A DNA stretch of 64,000 nucleotides from Trichuris trichiura (Eukaryota > Nematoda > Enoplea > Trichinellida > Trichuridae): contig JBAJFE010000042.1 of NCBI GenBank assembly GCA_037903355.1, positions 1,066,001 to 1,130,000 on the forward strand, written 5' to 3'. Position numbers and translations under genes: made by a program. Positions 1 through 11,088 of the stretch are shown piece by piece (position 1 is the stretch's first letter; each line of letters starts with the position of its first letter). The notes beneath the pieces were generated by a model. The model was not told where the DNA came from. It saw only the letters and a list, made by a program, of their open reading frames with translations, and made no database searches.

Positions 1-2439
1 TTAAGCTTAGATAAGAACAGAACAAGACGGCCGCGCGCTTGCCGCAAAAGGATTTGCATTTTTCGCCTAAGAGACAAGATCTCCTTTTCTACCTTTCGAA
101 AACCTTCTAAAGTCCAATGGGCGCCTAATGAAATTAGTATGCGCGGGACGCTGAGGAACTAATATCGAAATAACTTTACTTTATTAATATTTTCATCTTT
201 TACGGATTAAAATTGAAATTATCATCACAGTCCGCTTAAGATGAGCCTAATGCAAGGAATTAAGGAACGTTCGACCTTTTGCGTAGGTTTTATGTATTAC
301 TTGATCAGCGCGCAATCGATAAGTAAATATTGGATACAGTGTCTTGGAAAACTTCAATGGATTCAGTTGTTCTTTCACCAAGCGAATGCATTGATTTAGT
401 CGACACGGTACAGCTCGCCTTGGAACATACTTTGTGCTCCGTGAGTAACTTTTGGGTTACATTGTAAGTATTAATATATGCAGCGATATATTGAAGGTTA
501 CCGAATTCTTATAATCGCCTAGTTGGTTTTGCTTTTGTTCATATACAGTATCCTGATCGATTTGGGAGCCATTCGGAGAAGCGAATGCTCAATTGTGAAT
601 TGTTGAAAAAGGAATGATAATAAGGACCGTCGCGAGTATATCCCTTCAAAGTTCGATTTGTGTAACGTTGTCTCAGCTTTCATGAGGCAATGAATAAAAA
701 GGGGTGTTGGTGCGAAGTGAACAGCATTGGCGCCCACCAACCTTCAATGGAATGTTGTCGGCGTGCAGTCAACAATCCACTGTAGTCGATAGCGCGTCAA
801 TTGACCAGTAAACAAAACCGAAAAACATTATTAAAACATGACGGTTACAGTTGCTTTCTTCTATTACGCAGCTGGCGTTAACCCGCGCACAATATGAAGC
901 TGCCGAAAGCAAAATGTAGTCATGCTTGCAGAATTTTCGATTGAGCAATTAAACCCAGTTGGTGTAGACGTAGCAACTGCTAGATTATTACCTATTAATA
1001 TTAACTTACCAGGCTTCCGAGTGTCCGCTTTGCCAAGAGTCATTTGGAAGGAAATTGTACACTCACTGCGTTTGGCTTGTCGTGTCATTCAGTGCTGAAC
1101 ATCGTCTTCATTCATCCACCCGCAGATGATCCAAGCATTACCGAAAGCGTAGAGAAGTAAGCGACAGAGTTTTCCGGGTTCGCCTTTGCGCTACGTACAT
1201 TTTCGCAATTCAACTAAGTTAATAACGGTTTCCTACATCATCAAAGATCCATCGATACTTGTTTCTAGCGCTCACCAGCATTGGTGCACTGGAATCTCGC
1301 TCCTTCAAGGTTTTATGAACACGAAGGCTTCCGCGTAGGCAGAAAATAGTTTACAACTTCTCGGAAAAGTAGGCGAATGTGCGGACTTCGTAGCATCGTT
1401 GCTCCTCTCGACTTCCAAATTTCATAAGAGAAGGTAGCACAGCTTTCTTTTTTTCTCTCAGGTGGGCAAAAAGCTCTGCGAAAAGAAAACGCTCTCCGGC
1501 ATTTACGGAGCATGCGCATAGCTCTTTAAAGAATGCCAAGAATTCGTATGCAGCTGGCGAAGTCACCTGTTGCATTCGCGAAAGGGTTTGACAGACACTG
1601 CTTAGCTTAGGAAAGCGATAATTTCAAATTTGAATTTATTGATGCGCAGGATGCTGTTGAACGACGTAAACAATTTTTTTGCGACAGTATTACTTTTCGA
1701 GAAACTTAAAGAGCTGAAGGTTATTTTGAAACGTGTTAATAAATTTTTCTTTGCATGTTTACCTTCCGGTTTTGGTTGTAAGTGTTTTGCGAATAGATTG
1801 GCCCATTCGCGAGGGCTTCATTTATTTTCCAATGCAGCCTGCCGATCAGTTAGCGTTGGACGGTGGGTAATTTTGCTTTATTGAACTTTTGTCGCATGGC
1901 ATCGTATCCTGCCGATCTTCTACCGCTACGTTAGTGCACTTTGAAACGCGCCATCTTTGTCAAGCATTTCTAACGACGAAATTATGGATTGTTGCACAGT
2001 TCGCGCCGCCACTGTCTTTATCGAGCTGCAATCGTCCTCCAGAGTAAACAGGTCTCTTCAGCTTTTCTATTAAGTGTTTTCGCTTGCAGGCTACGGCATT
2101 CGTTCGGTAGTTTCGGCAGGTCTGCGTGATTGACTGCTGCCATTGTCATTGCGAACTTCCTTCCGTATTGATAGCCGCACCTTTGCTTCTAATTTATCGA
2201 CATTTGTTTATACTCCTCCATCGCCCCTGCTTCGTCACTTTTGAGCACCATTTTGCCTTTCCGTTTCTCCCTCTCCCTGTGCGTGTGCGCGCGCGCATGT
2301 ATATGAGCGCTAGCGCCGAAATTTTGATTAATGATTGGCCAATGATTTCGTCGAAGGGTGCGAAGTGTTGCTGCCTCTTCGCCTCCGTGTGTACGCGTCG
2401 TGCGTATGTGACGTTGGTTGACTTCAATTGAAGAAGCTG
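1..2439. other. No convincing gene (left edge)
   Basis: Six-frame reading gives only short open stretches (the longest about 110 codons, near 2189-2524 on the minus strand) without recognisable domains, signal peptides or consistent splice partners. Some of this may be promoter or 5' untranslated sequence of the PIG-P gene that begins at 2440, or the end of a gene lying outside the window. Confidence 0.5.
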
Positions 2440-2736
2440 ATGTCACATTCCGTTTCCGAGGATCGGTCTCCCGCGCCCAAGCCGGATCGTGCAATCTACG
2501 GTTTCGTCCTTCTGCTTGGTTCAACTGCCTGTATGGTTATCTATCTGCTGTGGGCGTTCGTGCCGGAACAATGGTTGCACGCAATTGGTCTCACCTATTG
2601 GCCGGACAAGTATTGGGCGCTGGCTATTCCTTCGTACGCGATCACATCGTTTTTTCTTTACGAATTGTTTCTTCTCGGCTACTACTTGGTACATAGCAAT
2701 TGGGGAACAGCGGGCGTGGAAGATGACTTCAGCTGA
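2440..2736 (+). CDS. PIGP: PIG-P, subunit of GPI-GlcNAc transferase
   Basis: A 98-residue single-exon frame that looks like PIG-P, the small two-helix subunit of the ER enzyme adding N-acetylglucosamine to phosphatidylinositol in the first step of GPI-anchor synthesis. The family hallmark is visible: a first hydrophobic helix (YGFVLLLGSTACMVIYLLWA), the motif WAFVPEQWL then GLTYWPDKYWA, and a second hydrophobic helix ending near residue 85. The ATG at 2440 is the first in frame; the open frame begins with a TTG 12 bases upstream. Vertebrate PIG-P has a longer hydrophilic C-terminus that is not obvious here, so a further short exon cannot be excluded. The next gene on the same strand starts about 0.7 kb downstream. 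Confidence 0.85.
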   Translation: MSHSVSEDRSPAPKPDRAIYGFVLLLGSTACMVIYLLWAFVPEQWLHAIGLTYWPDKYWALAIPSYAITSFFLYELFLLGYYLVHSNWGTAGVEDDFS

Positions 2737-3463
2737 TGGCTGATACCGCCTCTGCAATCTTCAACTGGGTTGGCGATTGGGTGGTTTGAGCGCAGCTGTT
2801 CCTTTTCGACGTGTTGCCTTACTGCAGTTGGGCTCACACTTTGTGTTTGCTTGTCGTCGTCATCGTCGTCTTTCAGATTGTTGAGAAAAATTTTTGGCTG
2901 CTGGACGTCTGCTCTTTTTCTCTAATGTCTAAAGATTAAAGAAAAAAGCATTGCACGGAAAGTTCACGATTGGGAAGCGCTAATTTCGAATGTGTCAAAG
3001 GCGGCGGCTCGTGTAGTCGCTTATCGATTTGAGGCCGCAGAAAGATGTGGGCCCATTGTCGTATTGGCGTGACGAAAGCTCTTGCCTCCTAAGAATATGT
3101 GGTGGCCGTTGTCCTCTTCCGGCGGCCATGCTTTCCTGTTCAACGCAGACGCTTCGGATTTCGCTGTTCAGCTCCCTTTATCGATGCACCCTCCTTGTCG
3201 CCGTTCCTCTCTTTTCTTAAGAGTGGCCAATCGATTTTGGCCTGCTCAGCTCTTTGCCCATTTCTCTTGTTTATGTGACCACAAATCTTCGTGCTGCATG
3301 CTGGGTGCCGATTGGCGGCGAGACGTCGGCGCAACTTCAGCCTTTTGCTACATGATTTTCTTTCAGCAACTGGCGAGGGACGAAGCGTTGCTGTAAGTCC
3401 CTTCCCTCGGTACCATGAACTCAGGCATTGCAGTTCTGTTCCTACCGACTCGATCAATTGACA
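2737..3463. other. Spacer between PIG-P and SSUH2 genes
   Basis: No domain-bearing frame was found. There is a short (GTC)n-like run near 2853-2870 (serine-like repeat if read through) and pyrimidine-rich tracts. The spacer probably contains the PIG-P 3' end and SSUH2 promoter. Confidence 0.45.
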
Positions 3464-5481
3464 ATGGCCTACCGCAGTGAACGCGAGGGACGTTTCTCGG
3501 TTAGCCACTATCTGCACAATGCGTCCATTCCTCGTGCCTTGGCGGACGAAGTTGGGTAGGCAGCCAGTTTATTCAAACCTGCATTTCATTTATATGTACT
3601 GTAACGCATCCAATTTTTCTCCTTTTTCGCCCTGTTGTGACACCTGTGACTTTGTGCGGGGCATTAGTTTGCCCTTTGGCGCCGAACTTGTATTCTTGTA
3701 TGCTTCAGCGCGTCCTCAATGGCCGAGTCGACTGCGCATCAGCGTGGCAGTTCAAAGTTTAACTACAGCGCGTAATTTTTCCACATTCTTTTACTCGTCA
3801 TCGGCGCTTTGTTGCCACTGTGTACGCAGGCATGATTTTGATGGTGTGCTTTTTGTGACGCGTTTTATTGTTTGGCTTTCTTGCCGTTCGCGTCGTTGAT
3901 TCTGTACGCCGTTGTGTATTGAAGGTTTCCTGAGTTCACCGAGGAGGAGATTCGTCAATCCTTGGATTCCGAGGTGAAAAAGCACAAGTATTGGAGCAAC
4001 ACTACTTTGAATGGGTTGAAAATTTTGCGGTTCGAAACCTCCGTCACCATGAGGGTACGTAACGAGTAGTTTACGGAGTCCCCGCTAGTTGCTCTACTCA
4101 TTATTTCGTTATTCAGTATCGGCTCGAATCGTTCGTTGAGTCTCGGTCGAAGCAGCCAACCTGCGAGCCGGCAACTGGTAAGCCAACAACCTTCCGCTTG
4201 TTTCCATAGTATCTTCTGATGCGCATAATTCCTCTTATTTTTTTTCAGACGAGCTTGAGCCGTTAGACGTACGCTGCAACAGTATATGGGAGATTCCCTG
4301 CTCGCCTACGCGCATGTTCTCCGAGGAGACTAAGGTTCTCAATATGCCCGGTTCGACGCGCATTTCGGTTGGCTTTCATTTTTGTTTACGAAAAGAGATT
4401 ATGCGTAATTTTTTTTCCTTTTGCAGAAATGCGCAACATGCAATGGTCAGGGCGCCAACCTTTGTTATCATTGTCGCAACTCGGGTACCGTAATTTGCAC
4501 AGCATGCAACGGGACAGGCATGAAATCTGGTGTGCCTCATCCGGCGGTCATAACGCATCCGCTGGTTGGCGCCTTTCCGTATACAGACCGAGGTCGTTCT
4601 TATCATGGGGGCGGGGTGACAACCATAACGGCGTCGACAAGCAAAGGACGCAAACGGTTTGGCCTCGGTACTCCGGCTCATTTGAGCTCCATAACCGGTG
4701 TTCCCCCTCCTGGACTAAGCGTTGTCGACTTGTGCGCCATCTGTCAAGGTGCCGGCGTCCGACCGTAAGCGCAAATCCCTCTTGTCCACGTCATCCATTG
4801 TCGTTTTACGCCAGATGTACCGTATGCAAAGGATTTGGCAACAAGCCGTGCTCTGTTTGCAATTCCACCGGCCGAGTTCGATTTGTCACCAAAGTCACCA
4901 TCCGATAGTAAGTTTTCCGTAACTCTGTTAATTCGCAGTAGTGTAACTTAGTCATTTGCATAAGCTCTCTATATTTAAATAAAAAAAAGATACGAATCGA
5001 TTTTTGCAGCAGCCTAATGAAGGACGAATATTGCCATGAAATGCATTTGCCCGATGAGGAGTTGGAGAAAGTAACCGGTGAATTGGTGCTGGTCGAATGC
5101 CAAGCCGTGGTAGGGGCTAACCTAGTTTGTGCTAGTTTTCCTTATGTTTATCAATTCGGCTTTTTTGTAAGGTATCACCGATCAAGAATTTTCCAATTGC
5201 CGCAATCAGCGATCAATCGGAACGTCTTATTCGTTCCCACCTTGACAAGCAGACTGCGCATTCAAGAATCCTTAAGCAGGTAAATAAGTTCAAGACGGAG
5301 TTGGTTTTTTTTCGCATGTTTACGCGCTTGCTCGAATCCATTGCAGCGGCAAACTCTCGAAGCGGTACCAATTGCCGACGTGCTGTACGAGCTGGGCGGT
5401 CGTACCGGCAGATTTTGGGTGCTTGGTCGCGAGCGACTCGCCTTCGTGCCACAGTATCCAAAAAAATGTTGCCTTCTGTGA
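3464..5481 (+). CDS. SSUH2: SSUH2/ssu-2 homologue, DnaJ-type Cys-rich protein
   Basis: Nine exons join in one frame to about 391 residues: 3464-3555, 3925-4054, 4117-4177, 4249-4367, 4427-4764, 4815-4907, 5010-5109, 5172-5279, 5347-5481. The N-terminal part contains FPEFTEEEIRQ and YRLESFVESR, like the SSUH2 head. The core is a DnaJ-like zinc-binding series: CATCNGQG, CYHC, CTACNGTG, then CAICQGAG, CTVCKGFG and CSVCNSTG. The tail (FPIAAISDQSERLI, then RQTLEAVPIADVLYE and a final YPKKCCLL) follows the family order, including the double cysteine close to the stop. SSUH2 is a conserved metazoan protein (human SSUH2 is implicated in tooth development; C. elegans ssu-2 is a genetic suppressor), and its biochemical role is unclear. 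Introns are short (51-102 nt) except the first (369 nt). Two acceptors are AAG rather than CAG, and the fourth donor (GTTGGC) is weak, but frame and homology agree across all joins. Confidence 0.87.
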
Positions 5482-5827
5482 CGCTATTTTTGACGTGTCA
5501 ACAATGCCTAGTCTACATTATTTTCTTTTGCGCTGTATATCCAATCCTTCTCCAGTCAGGTCAAGACACTTTGTTGAATTCTCTCTTTTTCTTTTCTTTT
5601 TTTTTATCCGCTGTCTCGAAAAGCTTTCATTTTTTTCGTTTCTTGCCTTGGTTGGATAAAACAGAGTTCAAAATTAAAATATGCAAACATCGCATTGTTG
5701 TTGGCAAGTTTTACGGGACGACTTGCGCGTCCGTTTCTGAATGCCACGCCTACACTTTCTAGCATACTGTTTCTTGTGCTTTCAGTCATTTGAGCAGGTT
5801 CGTCGTTTGAAGGCAGAATTCAGTTGA

Positions 5828-8800
5828 ATGCGCCTTGCTTACCTATGTTCATTCGTTGTTGCTAGTTTTGTTAATCTTCTGTCCGCCTACGGGGATGAAT
5901 TGCCGTCCAACAAGACGTGCTCTGCCAAGAAGTTCGTTTGTTCGCTGTTCGGACATTGGTGCCTTCGGAACGATGAAAGTAAAAGAAGTTGGAAAATTCG
6001 CACTTGTCAATTGAAGCGGTTTCCCCTTGCTTGCCCATTCTCCATTAACGGCGATGAGTTGCCATCCAACAGGACATGCTCTGCCGGAGAGTACGTTTGC
6101 TCTCTGTTTGGTCACTATTGCCTCCCAGTCGATGTCCTTTCGTCTCAAAATGGCGAAAAGGGTTGGAAAATACACAATTGTCGATTGAAGCGACCTATAG
6201 TTGCCGGCGATTCATCTCCCATCGTCGGCTTTCTTGAAACCTACGACTTGGAACGTTATTTGCAAAGTCTGATGACGTTGGAACCGGACGAGGATGCCAG
6301 CAACGATACGTTGCCGCAATTTAGTTGCGTACTGGTCAATTTTTTCGATCCGAATTGTCCTTTTTCAAGGGAATTCGCTCCCAGCTATCTTCGACTTGCT
6401 CGTCTCTTTCCCGAACTTCATTTGCTCGCCGTGGACGTGTCGCGAACGATTGGCAGGTACGAGCTTTTCAAAATTTTGAACTTACCAGGCGCGTGTTGTG
6501 CAAATTTGTATTGGTCACTAGGCAGCGGTGGGCGCGTCGTCTAATTGGCCAATTCAATTTTAACTTAATGGAATTTTAAGTTGTCTAGACTGCGGCTGAA
6601 CTTGAGCTGCTCAAAGCGATAGTTTCTTCTGACAGGCAGTTTAGAGTTTTTCTTAGCCAACTGAATCCAACAGATACTGCCGCGCACGTGTTCTCCACGT
6701 CAACTTATTAATATACTTGGACGTGGGCATTTCTTTTGTTCTTCTCTTATTTCACATCGTGTCGCCGCTTGCAGCATCCTGTTGGCTTATATTCTAATCA
6801 TCGAAAGTCAATAACTTCCATTAGTTTACTTTTAAGAGTGGCGTACGTTTTTTTCTATCGAGTTAGTAACGCCATTAATTCTGTCCGACTTTTTCCCTCC
6901 TTCAATTCGGCCGCATTGATTCTTTTGCTTTTGGCACGCCTGTTCTCCGTGGGAATTTGCATCTCGCCTATTGCCATCATTTTCCCGCTTTTCGCTGTTG
7001 TCATACAAAGAGACAAGTGCATACGCTTAGTGTTTTAATGGTTGCTTTGGGAAGCCATCCGCAATAGCAAACCGGTTTCTACGTTACCTTTGCGGCTGCT
7101 TTTATGATCAGCTTTTATTTATCTTTTTTCCCCGGCAGTAATTCGTAGCCGCACGTTAAGGTTGCCGTACTTCAAAGATGCCGGCAGCTCTTTCGTCTTA
7201 AGCGAAAGAAATTTGAATATGCACATTTCAAACAGCGGCTCTTTGACGTTTATATGTCGTTAGCGTTGGCTATTTTTCACCTCTTCGAAATGCCGTTGCC
7301 ACTTTTAGCAGTAGTTAGTAAGATTTGTGATTCATCCATGAATGCGTTGCTCTCAGTTTAAGAATGTTGCGTCATACTTCATTTGTCACCATTATTTTTA
7401 AGTTGCTCTGCAACCGTGATGAAAACCGCCTCCGTCAGCGTTGGTTATACGCAAGCCCAATGATGAATCGATAGCTGCACAGACAAAGCAGTCTATCGCT
7501 GTATAATACTTTACGATGCTTATCATGCTGACTAGATAGATTTCCCGCCGCGTAGAAAGCGTAGAATTGGACGACTAAAATTGTATAAATTCTTCAAAGC
7601 CCAAAAAGTTGGCTACAAGAAGCCGAAACTCTTTTAATGGGATGTTGCTTGACCGAATTGCCTAACAAGCGCTCTTGTATGGTTTTGCTAGTAACACCTC
7701 TTTTGGCAGTTCATTGCGAAGTAGCAAAACCGGTTAGCAAATCCTGTTTTAGTTTAGCGTTGCGTAAAGTAAAAGAATAATCAAAAATGCAAATAACGGA
7801 CTAATATCAGCTCAATAATGGATTGTTGCCACTTTGCTATTCCACGGTTTGAGAAACGCAGGTTCCTTTCTTTAAAGCATCCCATCAACTTGTTGCGCCT
7901 TTACTAGCGAGCATGCCGGTTGCCCAGTTTTGCCTTTGCTTAAATCTAGGCCAAAACAAACGTTTTTATTTAAGGCTATGCATACGTAAGGGCGGAGCGG
8001 GATTGCCTAAAAACTTACAGTATGACGCAGGGGCAGATTTAATTTCATCTTCGTCAAAGCCTCCAATAAGTGGGTGCACAGAAGAATGCAAGAATAATCG
8101 ATGCGAGTGTTTTGTAAATTACGTAAAGATTTCAATAGCACGCTCGCTTTGTAGCGTAGACAAAATGCTTCATTGACGATGTTGTACTCATTGCAAATCT
8201 TGGACGAGACGGAGAGACTCGGGCGGAGAGGGCGAAAAGCGTTTTGCTCTTAATGCGAGGTATGAGCAACTTCAATTACTTCCAACTGCTCGTTTCAATT
8301 CGCATTAATTGTCCTTATTCACGCGATTGATATTGATTGTATGGAATTAACCGCCTACTAAATGGATAGTTAAAGGCAACAATAATTCGTTTAGGAGAAG
8401 TGAGGTGTTTCTGCTTAGATTTTCTTCTCTTTTATTTGTAGACTTTGCTTCTATCATCTCGGTCCAAAATTTATCCTTTTAACAAACCATTCGCCCACTG
8501 TACGCCGGTTTAAATGGCCGTTTCGCTGCTGCTTACAAACTTTTAAACTAAACAGAATTTGTTTGCATTAACTTTTTGAACTCTATTTGTATGCGCAGGT
8601 TCATTTGAATACTTTCTCATTGACGTCGCGAGTTGACGCTTTGTCATATCTTCCTCGTACGAACTCTGCGTTGCTCTGCTTGCCTGAAGCATTCGTCCGT
8701 TTGGCAAAATATGTTAATTTTTTGCTCCAGCCAAAATTTTGGCGTTCGATTTTGCTCCTTCGTGCCTGAATACTACTTTTCAAGCTTTGAAATTTAAATT

Positions 8801-9821
8801 TTACAGTATGCAGACGAACCTGCGCATCTAATTTGGTTGAACATACTTTCGCGGCAGACGCAGTATTTTTTGTTGTCTCCGTCCAGTCGAGCTTGTAAGT
8901 ATTTGGCAACGTAAACGCGTCACTCCTCGTTCTCCCTATTAACCAGTTTACGTCCAGCGTTTGGTAGCGTGGAATATTTGTTAGGCGCGCCTAACTTTCT
9001 TCTACAATTAAACTAGCTTGAATCAGTTCTATTTAAGTTTGATTGGCAGGAAATATAATTTTTCTTAGATACGCTTCGTTCGCCGTAGTACCGAGCGCTT
9101 GACTCTTTCTTTGTGGACGCATTATATATTCAAATGGTTGAAAGAAAGTAGGGCATCGCCTGTCGAAATGGTTGTTCATCTTTAAGAAGAATAATTTTCG
9201 CCCACTGCTGCTGGCACAAACACGTTTGCAAATTATTTCGGTCGCGAAATGCTGTACGATTGTTGCGATGGGTTGATTCGTTCTTAATTTCTGTTTAATC
9301 TACAGTAGTAATTTGATTTTATTTGACCTAGTCTACAGCAAGGTGATTTACAGTTTCAGCTCACTTTTCAAACTTGGATTTCAATACGGACTGGTTGGCA
9401 CGCCGACTCTTGTTCTTTTGAAGGACGCAGAATTGGCTGCCCGCCTTGAAGCTTGGGAGCCAATCAACTTGACCGCAGCGATCAATTTTGTTCTCAAACA
9501 CACCGGTACGTCGGCGTGAATAGTTGGACGCTCAGGATTGATTGACACTTTTTGTTTTTCGCAGACCTCGTTTTGGCGGTTGATGTTGACGAAGAATTAG
9601 ACGACGAAATAACCTCAACGAATACGCACGCAGCGCGCGAAAATTTCCTACTTGCGGGAGCTGCAAGCATTTCCATTTTGTGCATTGTCTACGCGATTTG
9701 TCAAAGCAGCACGGCTCAACTACTATATCGTTCGTTAAGACGAGACTGGGACGAAATGCAAGAAGGACAGCAACAGCAGCAGCAGCAGGAGCAAGAGAAC
9801 GAGCCTATCCCTGTTCGGTGA
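5828..9821 (+). CDS. TXNDC15: TXNDC15-like thioredoxin-domain membrane protein
   Basis: Three exons (5828-6456, 9360-9505, 9565-9821) give 343 residues. A signal peptide (residues 1-21) is followed by two tandem copies of a cysteine-rich unit (residues 22-64 and 75-about 120), a thioredoxin-fold domain (about 165-258) with DPNCPFSREFAPSYL at the active-site position, and one C-terminal membrane helix (about 285-304). A polar tail with a CAG-encoded glutamine run follows. The order of thioredoxin fold, single helix and short cytosolic tail, and the motifs VGTPTLVLL and INFVLKHTG, match TXNDC15, an ER/ciliary membrane protein linked in mammals to ciliogenesis. The usual CxxC is reduced to CPFS, so classical disulfide exchange is unlikely; TXNDC15 relatives also have one cysteine here. 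The first intron is 2.9 kb, far longer than its neighbours. The start lies 346 bases after the SSUH2 stop on the same strand. Confidence 0.85.
5891..6190 (+). repeat. Tandem duplication inside TXNDC15 exon 1
   Basis: Two copies about 159 nt apart (starting at 5891 and 6050) encode the same cysteine pattern: GDELPSNKTC / GDELPSNRTC, VCSLFGHWC / VCSLFGHYC, and WKIRTCQLKR / WKIHNCRLKR. The similarity is plain at both DNA and protein level, so the duplication looks fairly recent or constrained. Confidence 0.85.
6457..9359 (+). other. Large first intron of TXNDC15
   Basis: Bounded by donor AG|GTACGA and acceptor TTTCAG|CTC. I see no coding exon, RNA gene or clear repeat in it; open stretches inside are short and without domains. 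It may hold regulatory sequence. Confidence 0.6.
9768..9788 (+). repeat. CAG run (polyglutamine) near TXNDC15 C-terminus
   Basis: A CAG/CAA run encodes seven consecutive glutamines in the cytosolic tail of TXNDC15, followed by a Glu/Gln-rich end. Confidence 0.8.
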
Positions 9822-10251
9822 TTGTTTATTCTGAATCGTCGACGTTGAATATAACAGATACAAAAAGTCGGCACAACGATGAAGAATTCGCATAACAAGG
9901 CCAAAGGCGGAAAACAGACGTCCCTTTTCGCGCCTTCAATAGCAAGTACTTTCGGGTAAGCTAAAAAAAAAAGAAAACAGAGCGTGCGTGCTGGTCAACC
10001 ACAGCGGCGGAGGCGGGTTAAAGAAGGGGAACGGACGGATGGACGGCATTGGCAGCAAGCAGGGGCGAAGCTAAACAAAAATATACGGCGTTCGATCAAC
10101 GCTACTTCACCATTGGCTTGCTTCCTTGATGATTGCCCATTATAGTTTCCGCCAATTTTTGGCGGTAAGAAAAGTCGGGAAGAAAAAATACCAACTACTA
10201 ACGAATACAAACGTAACTGTAGAGCTAACTTGCAACACCAACGATTCCACC
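9822..10251. other. Convergent spacer, TXNDC15 to ELOVL
   Basis: 3' flanks of two converging genes. A short open exon-like stretch (ATG 9879, donor GG|GTAAGC at 9955) lies here but has no partner exon that I can find. An A-rich tract sits at 9961-9978. Confidence 0.5.
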
Positions 10252-11088
10252 TTAGTCAACCTTGGTCGACGACACCGATCCGTTAGCCAACTTTTGGTAA
10301 CGATTGCCACGACGCAAATAGGCCGTATAGAAGAAATGAGCAAACAGAACAAAGTACGAAGCGTATATAAGAAAGGAGAAGTATAGATTTTCGTACGACT
10401 GCTGGCAGTACGAGTTGTTCCTTTTAATGTTGTACGATGTCCAGGAGACAAAGCAGCCCGCCACCATTTGTGCCAGTTGCATGCCGGTAATGCACATTGG
10501 AATCCATTTGGGCGGACTTATTCCCAACGACCGAGCAGCATAGTAAGTGTACATGAACGAATGAACAAGGTAATTCATCCATACGAACCATCGACCGGCA
10601 GCCGTGTGATCCTTGTACGCATGCCAAGTATAAACAAGTACTGTGATGTGATGATACCAATGCAAAAAGATAACGGGCCTTTTTCGTAGTACAATAAAGA
10701 CGGTATCGCCCAATTCGAATGCCTTGGATAGAGCGAACATTTGGGTCCAAAATCCGGTCACACCGTGCGCATAGCTGGCATTACAAACGGTGTATTGGAA
10801 ACCAAAGTGGGTCAACGAATGGAAAAACTCCGGCGTCATTCGAATCAAGCCAAAAATGCTAAACGTTGCTAAAAGGCAGTTCCATGCTGTCAACAGCCTA
10901 TTCAACCTAAGAGGCGGCCTCTTTTCCATCCATCTTTGCCCTTGGTGAATGAACAAGGCATAAAGCGCAGACAATGTTATACTATGGGCCCAATTATGTT
11001 TCATCCATATTGTTGACGGCAAAGGATCAAAGGTCCTCTCGAATGGAAATACAACGGTATAATTGACCAGGGAAGTCATGGCAGCCAT
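10252..11088 (-). CDS. ELOVL6: ELOVL6-type very-long-chain fatty acid elongase
   Basis: A 278-residue, single-exon coding region for an ELO-family 3-ketoacyl-CoA synthase, the condensing enzyme of microsomal fatty-acid elongation in the ER membrane. The catalytic histidine box HWYHH lies at residues 143-147, preceded by FALSKAFELGDTVFIVLRK and followed by YTWHAYKD and MNYLVHSFMYTYYA, all typical of the ELOVL6 branch acting on C12-C16 saturated and monounsaturated chains. Several hydrophobic segments fit the multi-pass topology, and the length matches the family. The open frame continues nine codons upstream of the chosen ATG, but the sequence there (TTTTTTCAG just before GTGCAAAAATG) is a 3' splice site, so an intron in the 5' untranslated region is likely and Met at 11088 is the start. 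A classic C-terminal di-lysine retrieval motif is not evident. Confidence 0.92.
   Translation of the reverse strand: MAAMTSLVNYTVVFPFERTFDPLPSTIWMKHNWAHSITLSALYALFIHQGQRWMEKRPPLRLNRLLTAWNCLLATFSIFGLIRMTPEFFHSLTHFGFQYTVCNASYAHGVTGFWTQMFALSKAFELGDTVFIVLRKRPVIFLHWYHHITVLVYTWHAYKDHTAAGRWFVWMNYLVHSFMYTYYAARSLGISPPKWIPMCITGMQLAQMVAGCFVSWTSYNIKRNNSYCQQSYENLYFSFLIYASYFVLFAHFFYTAYLRRGNRYQKLANGSVSSTKVD

Noticed and set aside
4026..4040. GGTTCGAAACC, a tRNA T-loop-like motif
   Set aside because: It lies inside an SSUH2 coding exon and no acceptor or anticodon stems surround it.
9879..9955. Short exon-like stretch with ATG and strong GTAAGC donor after TXNDC15
   Set aside because: No plausible second exon on the plus strand before the ELOVL gene; more likely 3' untranslated sequence of TXNDC15.
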